Origin: Phycisphaerales bacterium UBA2421
Lineage (GTDB): Bacteria > Planctomycetota > Phycisphaerae > Tepidisphaerales > Tepidisphaeraceae
NCBI GenBank assembly: GCA_002343075.1
Contig: DDRH01000051.1
Location: 18,484 to 82,483 of the forward strand
Reading direction: 5' to 3'
Length of the DNA stretch: 64,000 bases
A model generated the notes under the pieces. It saw nothing but the letters and a program-made list of their open reading frames with translations. It did no database searches and was not told the DNA's origin. Of this stretch, positions 15,486-25,185 are shown one piece after another. Each line of letters opens with the position of its first letter. Within the stretch, counting starts at the first letter, position 1. A program made the position numbers and the translations under genes.

Positions 15486-15788
15486 ATGATCGCTACCAAC
15501 AACACATCATCGGGTCCGAAGTTTCCGCTCGGTCGCATTGTCGCTACGCCCGCCGCGCTGGCGGCACTCGCCAGGACTGGCGACTCGGCGCATGAGCTTC
15601 TGACGCGCAACGTCACAGGCGACTACGGCACGGTCTGCAAGGAGGATTGGAAGGCGAACGACGACGCTGTTGCGCATGGCGAACGGGTGTTCTCTGCATA
15701 CCTGCTGAAGGACGGCCAGACGAAGCTCTGGGTCATCACAGAAGCGGATCGGTCGAGCACCTGCATCTTGACGCCCGACGACTACTGA
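15486..15788 (+). CDS. Small mobile-element-associated protein (RHxxGDWG / WIITEADRS type)
   Basis: 100 aa. It matches in outline a family common on plasmids and integrative elements: GRIVATPAALAALA near the start, a GDYGTVCKEDWKAND core (usually GDWG...D) and the near-invariant LWVITEADRSSTCILTPDDY at the end. Function of the family is unknown. A longer frame from 15423 exists, but the family begins near the chosen Met. No ribosome site is visible. It is divergent from the amidoligase operon. Confidence 0.75.
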   Translation: MIATNNTSSGPKFPLGRIVATPAALAALARTGDSAHELLTRNVTGDYGTVCKEDWKANDDAVAHGERVFSAYLLKDGQTKLWVITEADRSSTCILTPDDY

Positions 15789-15812
15789 TGAGCCGTATGG
15801 GGGCCGAGTGAG

Positions 15813-15856
15813 TTTTGGGATGGGTGCCGCCTCCTCGCGCCGTCGAGTTCACAGGG
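15813..15856 (+). promoter_or_regulatory. Copy B of the TTTTGGGATGGGT/TTCACAGG module
   Basis: TTTTGGGATGGGT (15813-15825) followed after 22 nt by TTCACAGGG (15848-15856), about 33 nt before the ATG at 15890. Confidence 0.6.
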
Positions 15857-15889
15857 TACGGTGGGCATCGGTCAGCAAAGGAGAATCAG

Positions 15890-16201
15890 ATGCCTTGGAC
15901 AATCACGAAAGACTTCATCGCTGACCCAGATGCGCGCCAGCCGTCGAACGCCAACGCGGTAGGCATGGTCGGCCCGCGTAACGCGAAGCTCACAGCCGCC
16001 GAGATCATCGCGCATCCGCAGGGCCGCACATTCCGCATGAAGGACGGCGACGGCGAGGTGTACTACGAGGGGATCATGGTCATCACAGACGACGACGGCG
16101 ACGAAGCGGAGTTCCGACCGCTCGATGATTTCGGAAAGCCGAACGCGGGCGCGACCGACATCGAGTACCAGCGCGCTGATGGATCATGGGAGATGATTTG
16201 A
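15890..16201 (+). CDS. Small acidic element-associated protein
   Basis: 103 aa starting MPWTITKDFIADPDARQ. It has the strand-rich core GRTFRMKDGDGEVYYEGIMV, acidic DDDGDEAEFRPLDDFG and IEYQRADGSWEMI at the end. It resembles small plasmid-borne hypothetical proteins, though I cannot name a family. AAAGGAG lies 7 nt before the ATG, and the promoter-like copy B lies upstream. Confidence 0.72.
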   Translation: MPWTITKDFIADPDARQPSNANAVGMVGPRNAKLTAAEIIAHPQGRTFRMKDGDGEVYYEGIMVITDDDGDEAEFRPLDDFGKPNAGATDIEYQRADGSWEMI

Positions 16202-16335
16202 GCGGAGGTCACAGATCGCGTCGGCCCTATTCGGTACGCAGCCGATGGGGCCGACGATTTCGTGGCGCGAAAAAATGTTTCAAGGGGCACACCCCAACCC
16301 TACCCCCATCTGACCTTTTGAGCCGTTGTCATTTG

Positions 16336-16354
16336 GGGATACCTTATGTATCCC
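16336..16354 (+). promoter_or_regulatory. Perfect inverted repeat upstream of the 16440 gene
   Basis: GGGATAC (16336-16342) and GTATCCC (16348-16354) with a 5-nt spacer. It lies about 20 nt before copy C of the module and could be an operator. Confidence 0.4.
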
Positions 16355-16371
16355 GCGACACAGCTTTTCTC

Positions 16372-16417
16372 TTTTGGGATGGGTGCGAGCGTGCCCGCCG
16401 TCGTCGCCGTTCACAGG
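16372..16417 (+). promoter_or_regulatory. Copy C of the TTTTGGGATGGGT/TTCACAGG module
   Basis: TTTTGGGATGGGT (16372-16384) followed after 25 nt by TTCACAGG (16410-16417), 22 nt before the ATG at 16440. The spacing between the two parts (17, 22, 25 nt in A-C) varies, while the 13-mer is identical in all three. Confidence 0.6.
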
Positions 16418-16439
16418 CGCGCTAGGATTCCGCCGCAGC

Positions 16440-16817
16440 ATGAACTACGTCATCGTCAGCATCACGAACGAGAACGACATCCTCGAAGCCGACCTCTCGG
16501 CATCCGACGACGGGCTGCATGCCTCCGACCCAAGCTACCACCTGTTGCTCGGCCCCACGCTCGACCGCGACATCGTGCTGACGCCCGCCGAAGCGTTGAA
16601 GCGAATCGGATTCGCCGTTGCCGACCAGTTGAAAGACACCGAGCAGATGATCCGCCGCGAAGCGGAAGGCGCGAGGTCGCTACTCATGGGCTTGAACGAC
16701 GGAGGTCGAGTCGTCCTCCGCTTCGACATCGCGGTGCCGAAAGTCGATGCCGTCAACGCGCTGATCGACGGCGGACTGGCGCGGCAGAAGACGACGGACG
16801 ATCAATCGGCGGGCTGA
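16440..16817 (+). CDS. Small hypothetical protein
   Basis: 125 aa starting MNYVIVSITNENDIL. A beta-rich N-terminal half is followed by a helix (EALKRIGFAVADQLKDTEQMIRREAEG) and a strand-helix tail. Unknown family. It is preceded by copy C and an inverted repeat. Confidence 0.65.
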   Translation: MNYVIVSITNENDILEADLSASDDGLHASDPSYHLLLGPTLDRDIVLTPAEALKRIGFAVADQLKDTEQMIRREAEGARSLLMGLNDGGRVVLRFDIAVPKVDAVNALIDGGLARQKTTDDQSAG

Positions 16818-17132
16818 CCTTGCCCACCCCCATTCAGGTGAGTTGGCACTCCAAACCCTTGTGGGGGTTCCCTTTCTGGATGGGGCACGCTGCCCGTTTC
16901 CCTTTCGGGAGCGCAACGTCCACTGACAGCATGTCGTCAGTGGCGTACGGATGATGGATTTAGACGGCAGCTTCGGGTATTCTTTCAAGCCGTAATGTCC
17001 GCTATTCGCAGACGTTAGCACTTCCGAGGGGACGAGCGTCAAGTCAGCGTGAGTTCAATCGGATCAACGAACCCGTCTCGCTGCTTGTGCGCGAAGCGGA
17101 ATAGCTGGTTGCACTCATGATGCGAACGAACG
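16818..17132. other. 315-nt region between accessory genes and the defence block
   Basis: It contains the inverted repeat CCACTGAC/GTCAGTGG (16920-16943) and GC-rich repeats of CCCTTTC near 16870-16910. The promoter of the defence block should lie here, but I see no clear -35/-10 pair. No gene seen. Confidence 0.4.
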
Positions 17133-20009
17133 ATGACGCCATTTCACGCCAAATACTGGGCGCATCTTCTGACCCTCAAGGGGTCATCTGGGAGCGTTGA
17201 AAATCTCTCTCGCTCCATCGCCAACTCGCGCGTCGATCTGAATCCCCACCAAGTTGAAGCGGCTTTGTTCGCGCTGCGGTCGCCTCTGTCGCGCGGCGCG
17301 ATCCTCGCGGATGAAGTCGGCCTCGGTAAGACCATCGAAGCAGGCATCGTGCTGGCGCAACGATGGGCCGAACGCCGTCGCCACATTCTTCTCATTGTGC
17401 CCGCCATCCTCCGCAAGCAATGGCAGCAGGAACTCCGCGAGAAGTTCTACCTGCCCACAGCAGTGCTGGATGCTAAGGCATACCTCGCCGAGAAAAAGAA
17501 CGGCAGACTCAACCCCTTCGACCGTACTGACTCGCTCATCATCTGCTCGTACCAGTTCGCTGCGGGCCATGCCGATGAGATCAAGCAGATCAGTTGGGAC
17601 ACTGCCGTTATCGACGAGGCGCACCGTCTCCGAAACGTGTACAAGGCCGACGCAAAGACCGCTCGTCGGATCGGTGACGCCATCGGCCCCGCGCCCAAGC
17701 TGTTCCTGACGGCTACGCCGCTTCAGAACTCGCTGATGGAGCTTTACGGTATCGTCAGCCTCATCGACGATCATGTCTTCGGCGATGCGGCTTCGTTCCG
17801 AGATCAGTTCCTCAAGATCGCCGATGACGGCGAGCGCAACCGCGTTCTTCGAGAGCGTCTCAAACCGATTGTTTCTCGTACGCTCCGCAAGCAGGTGGTC
17901 GAGTACATCCCGTTCACTAAGCGCGTTCCGATTACCCAGGACTTCAGCCCGAGCGATGAAGAGCAGACGCTCTACGACAGCATCTCGGCATTCCTTCAGC
18001 GCGAGACGCTCATTGCGCTGCCCGCCAGCCAGCGACATCTGATCACGCTCGTTTTTCGAAAACTCTTGGCGTCCTCGACCTTCGCCGTCGCAGGCACGAT
18101 CAACGGCGTCACTCGCAGACTCGAACGGCTTGGCGACCAGCTTCAGGTCTTCAACGACGAAGACATCGAAGGCATCGACGAGCTTGAAGAGGAAATTGCC
18201 GACTCCGATGAAGACGCAGAGTCCACGGACAAAACCGAAGTCGGAGGCGACGACGCCGATGACGATGACGATGACGATGGACGGATCGATCCCAAGCTGC
18301 TCAAGGACGAACTTGCCGAGCTACATCGCTTCGGTGCGCTCGCTGACAGCATCAAGATCAACGCCAAGGGGGAGAAGCTGCTCCCAGCCCTCGCCATGGC
18401 TCTGGAGAAGGCTTTGGGCCTTGGCGCGGCTCGCAAGGCCGTCATCTTCACCGAGTCCAGGCGAACGCAGGCGTATCTCTTCGAACTGCTGTCGCGCAAC
18501 GGCTACGACGGCCAACTCGCGATGATAAACGGGTCGAACAACGACCCGAACTCGGCGGCGATCTATCAGGCATGGATTGAGCGTCATAAAGGCGGCGAGA
18601 TCATCACTGGCTCGAAGGCCGTGGACATGAAAGCTGCCATCGTCGAGGAGTTCCGCGAGCGGGCGACGGTGCTGATCGCAACTGAAGCGGCGGCAGAAGG
18701 TGTGAACCTCCAGTTCTGCTCGCTCGTCGTCAACTACGACCTGCCGTGGAACCCGCAGCGCATCGAACAGCGGATCGGTCGGTGCCATCGCTACGGCCAG
18801 AAACACGATGTCGTCGTGTTGAACTTCATCAACACCCGCAACCACGCCGACCAGCGAGTCTTCCAGTTGCTCAGTGAGAAGTTCAACCTGTTCAACGGCG
18901 TCTTCGGCGCGAGCGATGAAGTGCTTGGGGCCATCGAGTCGGGCGTAGACATTGAACGCCGCATCGCGGACGTGTACCAGACCTGTCGCAATGAAGCCGA
19001 GATCAAGACTGCCTTTGACCGCCTGCAAGCGGAACTCGACGACCAGATCACAAAGCAGATGGCGGTGACACGCCAGGCGTTGCTTGAGAACTTCGATCAG
19101 GACGTGGCCGAGCGTCTTCGTATCAACAAGGACAAGACGCTTGAAAGCCTGAACGACCGCGAGCGTTGGCTGCTGGCCCTCACTCGCATCGAACTCGACG
19201 GAAACGCGACCTTCGACTCCAACCAGCCGCGCTTCGAGTATCGCGGCGCGGATGCGCCTGCTGGCCACTACCACCTCGACTGGAAAGTTGCCGAGCGGCT
19301 GGGCGATACGTTCTACCGCCAGGATCATCCGTTGGCCGTCCGTCTGATCGATGCAGCCCTTGGCCGTTCCCTCGATCCGCAACAGATCGTCTTCGACTAC
19401 ACCGCCCACGGCCAAGTCGTCAGCCTCGTCAAGCCGCTCGTCGGCAAGTCGGGTTGGCTCGAACTGTCCAAGCTGACGGTCACGTCGCTCGATACTGAGG
19501 AGTTCCTACTCCTTGCGGCCCAGACCGATCACGGCGAGCCGCTCGATGAAGAAACGCTCCGCAAGATGCTTCTGCTGCCAGCGCGGCTCGACGGATCGAC
19601 GGCGATGACCGTGCCTGATCTGTCGTTCGTTCGAGAGCAGTTGCTCCAAGCTCGCTTGGGCGAAGTCAGCCAACGCAACGCGACCTTCTTCGACGAAGAG
19701 GTCGAGAAGCTCGACCGTTGGTCGGATGACCTCAAGGTCGGCCTCGAACGCGAGATCAAAGAGATTGACGTTGCCATCCGAGATGCCCGCAAGGCTGGCG
19801 CGTTGGCGGCAACGCTTGCCGAGAAGCTCGAAGCTCAGCGACAGATCAAGGAACTGGAATCGAGCCGTAAGAAGAAACGTGCCGAGCTTTACGTCGAGCA
19901 GGACAAGGTTGATGAGCGGCGCAACGGACTCATCGGCGACATCGAGAAACAGCTTCAGACGAAGCATGAGTCGCAAGTGGTGTTCTCCGCGAAGTGGACC
20001 GTTGCATGA
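17133..20009 (+). CDS. SNF2/RapA-like superfamily 2 helicase, first gene of defence block
   Basis: 958 aa. Helicase motifs: I LADEVGLGKTIEAG (about residue 62), Ia LIVPAILRKQW, II VIDEAHRL, III LFLTATPLQN, IV-V ATEAAAEGVNLQFCSLVV, VI QRIGRCHRYGQ. An acidic Asp-rich linker (about 350-385) separates the two halves, and the last 150 residues are coiled coil. It would translocate on double-stranded DNA using ATP. Closest in plan to SNF2 enzymes of defence systems such as DrmD of DISARM, although no other DISARM gene is present. It precedes DUF2130 by 27 nt. Confidence 0.9.
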   Translation: MTPFHAKYWAHLLTLKGSSGSVENLSRSIANSRVDLNPHQVEAALFALRSPLSRGAILADEVGLGKTIEAGIVLAQRWAERRRHILLIVPAILRKQWQQELREKFYLPTAVLDAKAYLAEKKNGRLNPFDRTDSLIICSYQFAAGHADEIKQISWDTAVIDEAHRLRNVYKADAKTARRIGDAIGPAPKLFLTATPLQNSLMELYGIVSLIDDHVFGDAASFRDQFLKIADDGERNRVLRERLKPIVSRTLRKQVVEYIPFTKRVPITQDFSPSDEEQTLYDSISAFLQRETLIALPASQRHLITLVFRKLLASSTFAVAGTINGVTRRLERLGDQLQVFNDEDIEGIDELEEEIADSDEDAESTDKTEVGGDDADDDDDDDGRIDPKLLKDELAELHRFGALADSIKINAKGEKLLPALAMALEKALGLGAARKAVIFTESRRTQAYLFELLSRNGYDGQLAMINGSNNDPNSAAIYQAWIERHKGGEIITGSKAVDMKAAIVEEFRERATVLIATEAAAEGVNLQFCSLVVNYDLPWNPQRIEQRIGRCHRYGQKHDVVVLNFINTRNHADQRVFQLLSEKFNLFNGVFGASDEVLGAIESGVDIERRIADVYQTCRNEAEIKTAFDRLQAELDDQITKQMAVTRQALLENFDQDVAERLRINKDKTLESLNDRERWLLALTRIELDGNATFDSNQPRFEYRGADAPAGHYHLDWKVAERLGDTFYRQDHPLAVRLIDAALGRSLDPQQIVFDYTAHGQVVSLVKPLVGKSGWLELSKLTVTSLDTEEFLLLAAQTDHGEPLDEETLRKMLLLPARLDGSTAMTVPDLSFVREQLLQARLGEVSQRNATFFDEEVEKLDRWSDDLKVGLEREIKEIDVAIRDARKAGALAATLAEKLEAQRQIKELESSRKKKRAELYVEQDKVDERRNGLIGDIEKQLQTKHESQVVFSAKWTVA

Positions 20010-20036
20010 GATGACATTCAGGTGAAGGAGGCTGAT

Positions 20037-21575
20037 GTGACAGAGCCGACAATTACGTGCCCGAAGTGCCAGAACGAGATCAAGCTCACCGAGTCGCTCG
20101 CTGCGCCCCTGATTGCATCAACGAAGCGAGAGTTCGAGAGCCGACTCACGGCGCAGAACGCGGAGTTCACGAAGAAGGAACAGGCTCTTCGAGAACGCGA
20201 AGCGATGCTGGCAAAGGAAAGGGAGTCGGTCGATCACCAGATCGCCGAAAAGCTGAAACTCGAACGCGCGAAGATTGCCGCTGATGAATCGAAGAAGGCA
20301 AAGCTCGAACTCGGCAACGAGCTTGAACAACGAGCCAAGGAATTGACCGACCTTCAGGTGGTCCTCAAACAGCGAGACGAGAAGCTCGCCGAAGCTCAGA
20401 AGGCGCAAGCGGACCTCCTTCGCAAACAGCGCGAACTCGATGACGCAAAGCGCGACTTGGAACTGACCTTGGAGAAGGCGCAGCAGTCGGTCCAAGAGCA
20501 AGTGACCGAGCAGGTGAAGGCAGAGAAGGAGAAGATTGCCGTAGACGAAGCTCGCAAGGCCAAGATGCTCTTTTCGCAAGACATCGAGCAGAAGGTGAAG
20601 GAACTGTCCGAGCTTCAAGTGGTCCTGAAACAGCGTGACGAGAAGCTCGCCGAAGCCCAGAAGGCCCAAGCGGAACTTATCCGTAAGCAGCGAGAGCTTG
20701 ACGATGCCAAGCGTGAGATGGAACTGACCATCGAGAAGCGCGTCCAGGAAAGCCTGACCACCGCTCGGGAGCAGGGAAAGAAAGAGGCAGGAGATGAGTT
20801 GCAGCTTCGGGTGATGGAGAAAGAGCAAACGATTCTCGGCATGCAAAAGCAGATCGAGGAACTGAAGCGGAAAGCCGAGCAAGGCTCCCAGCAGCTACAG
20901 GGCGAGGTTCTCGAACTCCAACTCGAATCGATTCTCAGCGCGAAGTTTCCGCACGATTCGGTCGCGCCTGTTCCGAAAGGCGAGCATGGCGGCGATCTCG
21001 TGCAGAAAGTCATCACACCCGCTGGCAGTGTATGCGGAACGATTCTCTGGGAGAGCAAACGCACGAAGAACTGGCAGGACGGTTGGCTGTCCAAGCTGCG
21101 TGAGGATCAGCGCGCGGCCAAGGCCGAGATCGCCGTCATTGTCACGACGGTGCTTCCAAAGGGTGTCGAGACGTTCGGTCAGATCGACGGTGTGTGGATC
21201 ACGCACCCTCGAACGCTCGTCCCTGTAGCCATGTCGCTTCGCCAGATGCTTATCGAGGTCAACTGCGCCCGCCAAGCGACCGAGGGTCAGCAGACCAAGA
21301 TGGAGATGATCTATCAGTACCTCACGGGTTCGAAGTTCCGCCTTCGTGTTCAGGCAATCGTCGAAGCCTTCTCGAACATGGCCGACGACCTCACGAAGGA
21401 GAAGAAGACGACGCTCAAGCAATGGGCGAAGCGTGAAGAGCAGATCACCCGCGTGATGGAGGCAACTGTCGGGATGTACGGCGAGCTACAGGGTATCGCT
21501 GGAAAGACGCTTCAAGAGATCGACGGCCTTGAGCCAAAGCTGCTCGAAGACTCAGGGGCCAAAGCAACCACATGA
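20037..21575 (+). CDS. DUF2130 coiled-coil protein with nuclease-like C-terminal domain
   Basis: 512 aa. It begins TEPTITCPKCQNEIKLTESLAAPL, typical of DUF2130, with a CxxC. Residues about 40-300 are coiled coil and include an internal duplication with an 87-aa (261-nt) period. The C-terminal domain has GDLVQKVITPAG, then GTILWESKRTKNW, a D...ExK arrangement as in PD-(D/E)XK nucleases. The family's role is unknown; it often lies near helicases and restriction genes. I chose the GTG at 20037, since AAGGAGG lies 5 nt upstream. Confidence 0.88.
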   Translation: MTEPTITCPKCQNEIKLTESLAAPLIASTKREFESRLTAQNAEFTKKEQALREREAMLAKERESVDHQIAEKLKLERAKIAADESKKAKLELGNELEQRAKELTDLQVVLKQRDEKLAEAQKAQADLLRKQRELDDAKRDLELTLEKAQQSVQEQVTEQVKAEKEKIAVDEARKAKMLFSQDIEQKVKELSELQVVLKQRDEKLAEAQKAQAELIRKQRELDDAKREMELTIEKRVQESLTTAREQGKKEAGDELQLRVMEKEQTILGMQKQIEELKRKAEQGSQQLQGEVLELQLESILSAKFPHDSVAPVPKGEHGGDLVQKVITPAGSVCGTILWESKRTKNWQDGWLSKLREDQRAAKAEIAVIVTTVLPKGVETFGQIDGVWITHPRTLVPVAMSLRQMLIEVNCARQATEGQQTKMEMIYQYLTGSKFRLRVQAIVEAFSNMADDLTKEKKTTLKQWAKREEQITRVMEATVGMYGELQGIAGKTLQEIDGLEPKLLEDSGAKATT

Positions 21576-21588
21576 ACGGGGATTATGT

Positions 21589-23451
21589 ATGAGACTGGTT
21601 CAAGTAAAACTAACCAATTTCCGCTGCTACCACGGCGAAGCCACACTCGATGTTTCTGATCTGACCGTTCTGATTGGGCGGAACGATGCAGGCAAGTCCT
21701 CCTTTCTTGACGCCTTGCAGCACTTCTTCGCAGACGATGTCCCAGAGCCCGATGACTTGTGCGTGCATTGCGGCGATGGTGGGCAAATGAAGATTACGTG
21801 CGTCTTCGATCAATGCCCGTCCAACCTGGTTATCGACGCGACGTTCCCGACGAGCTTGAAGGACGAACATCTCCTCAACGAGAACGGGCGACTTGAAATC
21901 GTGAAAGTGTTCGAATGCCAGCGTGATGCGAAGAAAGCCAAGGCAAAGGGTGTCTACGTCGTGGCCCTTCACCCCTCAGCAGATCAAATGAGCGATTTGC
22001 TCGATCTAAAGAACGCTGACCTCAAGAAGCGAGCGAAGGATGTTGCTGCCGACTTGTCCTCGGTCGATCAAAAGGTCAATACGCAACTTCGTCGCGCCAT
22101 CTGGGCAACATGCGCTGACTTGAAGATTCAGCAGAAAGAACTGGAGTTGAAGTCCGAGACGGGCGGCAAGATTTGGGAGCAGTTGAAGACTTCGTTGCCA
22201 ACGTTTGCGCTCTTCAAAGCAGATCGCCCGAGCACCGATCAGGATGCGGAAGCACAAGACCCGATGAAGCTCGCAATCAAAGATGCAATCCGCACGCAGC
22301 AGGAGGCGTTGGCGGATGTGATCAAGATCGTCGAGCAGCAAGTCAAAGAAATCGCCGATAGGACCGTGGATAAAATTCGCGAGCTTGATCCTCAGTTGGC
22401 CAGCCAACTGACGCCGCGAGTCACAAACAAGAACTGGGACAGCTTGTTCAGCGTAAGTCTCACTGGCGATGATGCGATCTCGATCAACAAACGAGGCAGT
22501 GGCACTCGCAGGCTCGTCCTCTTGAGCTTCTTTCGCGCTCAGGCGGAACGGGATGCGCTCACGAATAACACGGGCGTCATTTACGCCGTCGAGGAACCTG
22601 AAACGAGCCAACATCCGCACAACCAGCGCATGCTGTGTGCGGCATTCGAGTCTTTGGCCGAGAAGCCCGACTGCCAAGTCATCCTGACTACGCATACACC
22701 TGTCTTGGCTCGTCGCTTCCCGCAGTCGTCCCTTCGCTTCGTCACAAAGGACGTTGGCAAGCCCGTTGTGAAGGCCTGCGACAACGATGCTGTGCTACGA
22801 GACATCACGACCTCCATCGGAGTGTTGCCCGACCATAAGGTCAAGGCCTTCTTCGGCGTTGAAGGTCGCCACGACATCGAGTGCCTGCATCGACTATCTT
22901 CAACTCTTTCCAAAACAGAGGCCGACATTCTTGATCTGCGTCAGGCGGAACTGGACGGGAAACTTGTATTTGTCCCGCTCGGAGGAAGCTCATTGGACTT
23001 GTGGGTGTCTCGATTGCAGCAGTTGAACGTCAAGGAGTTCTACTTGATGGATCGCGATGTCGCGCCTCCCTCGCCTCCAAAGTACGACGCTGCGGCCAAG
23101 CAGTTCGCCGCGCAGGCGAATACGACGGTGTTTGTCACGAGCCGACGCGAATTAGAGAACTATCTCGATCACCGCTTGCTAGTCGCCGACTTCGCCAACT
23201 ACTCAGGTAGCGGCAAGGATTTCGATGATGTCCCGAGTCTTCTTGCCCAAGCGATCCATGAGCATGCGGAGGGCGCGGGCACATGGATGGCACTGGACAA
23301 GGATAAGCAGAAGAAAAAAGAGTCAAACGCAAAGAGACGACTCAACAGCGAGTATGCCGACAAGATGACGCCTGCGATGTTGACGGCGATTGATCCGAAT
23401 GGCGAAGTGCGAACGTGGCTGAAAGCGGTTAGTGCCGCCATTCAGGCTTAG
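21589..23451 (+). CDS. OLD-family ATPase/TOPRIM nuclease
   Basis: 620 aa. N-terminal ABC-like ATPase: Walker A GRNDAGKSS (about residue 29), signature SKRGSGTRRLVLL-type (SINKRGSGTRR), Walker B VIYAVEEPETSQHP. C-terminal TOPRIM: FFGVEGRHDIECL and YLMDRDVAPP. OLD proteins are metal-dependent nucleases gated by ATP; in Gabija and related systems they act in phage defence. The start at 21589 fits MRLVQVKLTNFRCYHG, the common family beginning. It lies 13 nt after DUF2130. Confidence 0.9.
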   Translation: MRLVQVKLTNFRCYHGEATLDVSDLTVLIGRNDAGKSSFLDALQHFFADDVPEPDDLCVHCGDGGQMKITCVFDQCPSNLVIDATFPTSLKDEHLLNENGRLEIVKVFECQRDAKKAKAKGVYVVALHPSADQMSDLLDLKNADLKKRAKDVAADLSSVDQKVNTQLRRAIWATCADLKIQQKELELKSETGGKIWEQLKTSLPTFALFKADRPSTDQDAEAQDPMKLAIKDAIRTQQEALADVIKIVEQQVKEIADRTVDKIRELDPQLASQLTPRVTNKNWDSLFSVSLTGDDAISINKRGSGTRRLVLLSFFRAQAERDALTNNTGVIYAVEEPETSQHPHNQRMLCAAFESLAEKPDCQVILTTHTPVLARRFPQSSLRFVTKDVGKPVVKACDNDAVLRDITTSIGVLPDHKVKAFFGVEGRHDIECLHRLSSTLSKTEADILDLRQAELDGKLVFVPLGGSSLDLWVSRLQQLNVKEFYLMDRDVAPPSPPKYDAAAKQFAAQANTTVFVTSRRELENYLDHRLLVADFANYSGSGKDFDDVPSLLAQAIHEHAEGAGTWMALDKDKQKKKESNAKRRLNSEYADKMTPAMLTAIDPNGEVRTWLKAVSAAIQA

Positions 23452-23463
23452 AAGGAAAAGACG

Positions 23464-25185
23464 ATGGCAGGAAAGACGAAGCTCGAATTGACGTGGATAG
23501 GCAAGGAGAACCGCCCTCGGCTGGAGCCGCGCATTCTGCTCGAAGACCCGTCGAAGTCTTATCACGCTGCGCAGCGCGTCAGCGACCGCGACCTCTTCGA
23601 TAACCGCCTCATCTTCGGCGACAACCTGTTGGCCTTGAAGGCTCTTGAGCAGGAGTTCACGGGCAAGGTCAAGTGCATCTACATCGATCCGCCGTACAAC
23701 ACGGGGTCCGCGTTTGAGCAATACGACGATGGCGTAGAGCATTCCCTGTGGCTCTCGCTTATGCGAGATCGCATCGAACTCCTTCGGCGGCTCCTGAGCG
23801 TTGATGGATCGCTTTGGATCAGCATCGACGACAACGAAGGCGCGTACCTTCGAGTGCTCTTGGATGAAGTATTTGGGCGTGCGAACTTTGTGACAACGGT
23901 CATCTGGGAGAAGCGCACGTCGAGAGAGAATCGGCGGGTATTCTCGTTCAACCACGATTACCTGATTGTTGTAGCCAAAGATCGGGCGGCATTTGAACAA
24001 ACGCGCAATCTACTTCCGTTCAACGATGAAGTGCGCCAACGTTATAAGAATCCCGACAATGACCCGCGTGGTCCATGGCAATCTGTTTCTGCGAACGCGA
24101 TGGCTGGGCACGCAACTCCCAGTCAGTTTTATAAACTGCTTACGCCGAGTGGCACTTTGTTGGAACCGCCCGAAGGACGCTGCTGGCTCTACACTAAGGG
24201 CCGAATGGAAGAAGAGATCGCCAAAGGAAACATCTGGTTTGGAAAGGACGGCAAGAACGTTCCTCGCATCAAGAAGTTCCTGCGAGATGCCGAGGGCAAG
24301 GGACTTACTCCTGAAACGATCTGGACAGCATCCGACGTAGGTACGAACGACGATGCCAAGAAGGATTTGATCGATCTCTTCGGGGGAAAGCTCGTATTTG
24401 ATACGCCGAAACCAGAGAGCTTGGTTGGACGTGTCTTGGAAATTGCCACGAATCCAGGCGATTGGGTTCTTGATTCATTCGCAGGGTCAGGAACGACTGG
24501 TGCAGTGGCACACAAGATGGGCCGTAGGTGGATTCAAGTTGAGCTTGGTGAACACTGCCAGACCGCGATCCTTCCTCGACTTCGCAAAGTTGTGGATGGA
24601 ACTGACGCGGGCGGCATTACACGAACGGCTGGGTGGCAAGGAGGCGGCGGCTTCCGCTACTACCGACTCGCGCCGTCGCTGCTGGAGAAGGACAAGTTCG
24701 GCCAATGGGTCGTCAGCAAGCAATTCAACGCGGCCATGCTGGCCGAGGCGATGTGCAAACTCGAAGGCTTCACCTACGCCCCGAGCAGCGAGGTCTACTG
24801 GCAGCATGGCAACTCGACCGAGCGTGACTTCATCTATGTCACGACGCAGACGCTCACCCGCGAGATGCTCGCCAAGTTGAGCGATGAGGTCGGCGAGGAT
24901 CGGTCACTGCTGATCTGCTGCGGCGCGTTCCGCTCGGGAACGACCGAATTCACCAACCTGACGCTGAAGAAGATTCCGAAGACCGTCATGTCGCGATGCG
25001 AATGGGGCAAGGACGACTACAGCCTCCAGATCGCCGCGCTGCCAAAGGCCGTGCCCGTCGATGACGACTCGCCACCGCCGCCCACGCTTCCGCCAGGGGA
25101 ACAACGGAAGCAACGCAAAGCCAGAGTGACCGAGCCGAGCCTGTTCGGCGGATCGGATGAGAATGGGAACGGGGGTGCGAAGTGA
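23464..25185 (+). CDS. mod: Type III restriction-modification Mod subunit (adenine methyltransferase)
   Basis: 573 aa. Motif IV is DPPYNTGSAF (about residue 77); motif I is DSFAGSGTTGAV (about 340), in the beta-class order. The middle holds the target-recognition region, and the C-terminal 190 residues (about 380-573) form an extra domain. It should methylate N6-adenine in an unknown short site, and forms a complex with the Res subunit, whose start overlaps its stop by 4 nt. AAGGA lies 8 nt upstream of the start. Confidence 0.93.
   Translation: MAGKTKLELTWIGKENRPRLEPRILLEDPSKSYHAAQRVSDRDLFDNRLIFGDNLLALKALEQEFTGKVKCIYIDPPYNTGSAFEQYDDGVEHSLWLSLMRDRIELLRRLLSVDGSLWISIDDNEGAYLRVLLDEVFGRANFVTTVIWEKRTSRENRRVFSFNHDYLIVVAKDRAAFEQTRNLLPFNDEVRQRYKNPDNDPRGPWQSVSANAMAGHATPSQFYKLLTPSGTLLEPPEGRCWLYTKGRMEEEIAKGNIWFGKDGKNVPRIKKFLRDAEGKGLTPETIWTASDVGTNDDAKKDLIDLFGGKLVFDTPKPESLVGRVLEIATNPGDWVLDSFAGSGTTGAVAHKMGRRWIQVELGEHCQTAILPRLRKVVDGTDAGGITRTAGWQGGGGFRYYRLAPSLLEKDKFGQWVVSKQFNAAMLAEAMCKLEGFTYAPSSEVYWQHGNSTERDFIYVTTQTLTREMLAKLSDEVGEDRSLLICCGAFRSGTTEFTNLTLKKIPKTVMSRCEWGKDDYSLQIAALPKAVPVDDDSPPPPTLPPGEQRKQRKARVTEPSLFGGSDENGNGGAK

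Noticed and set aside
20280..20780. CRISPR-like repeat array
   Set aside because: The 261-nt period is an in-frame coiled-coil duplication; no short repeats with unique spacers were seen anywhere in the window.
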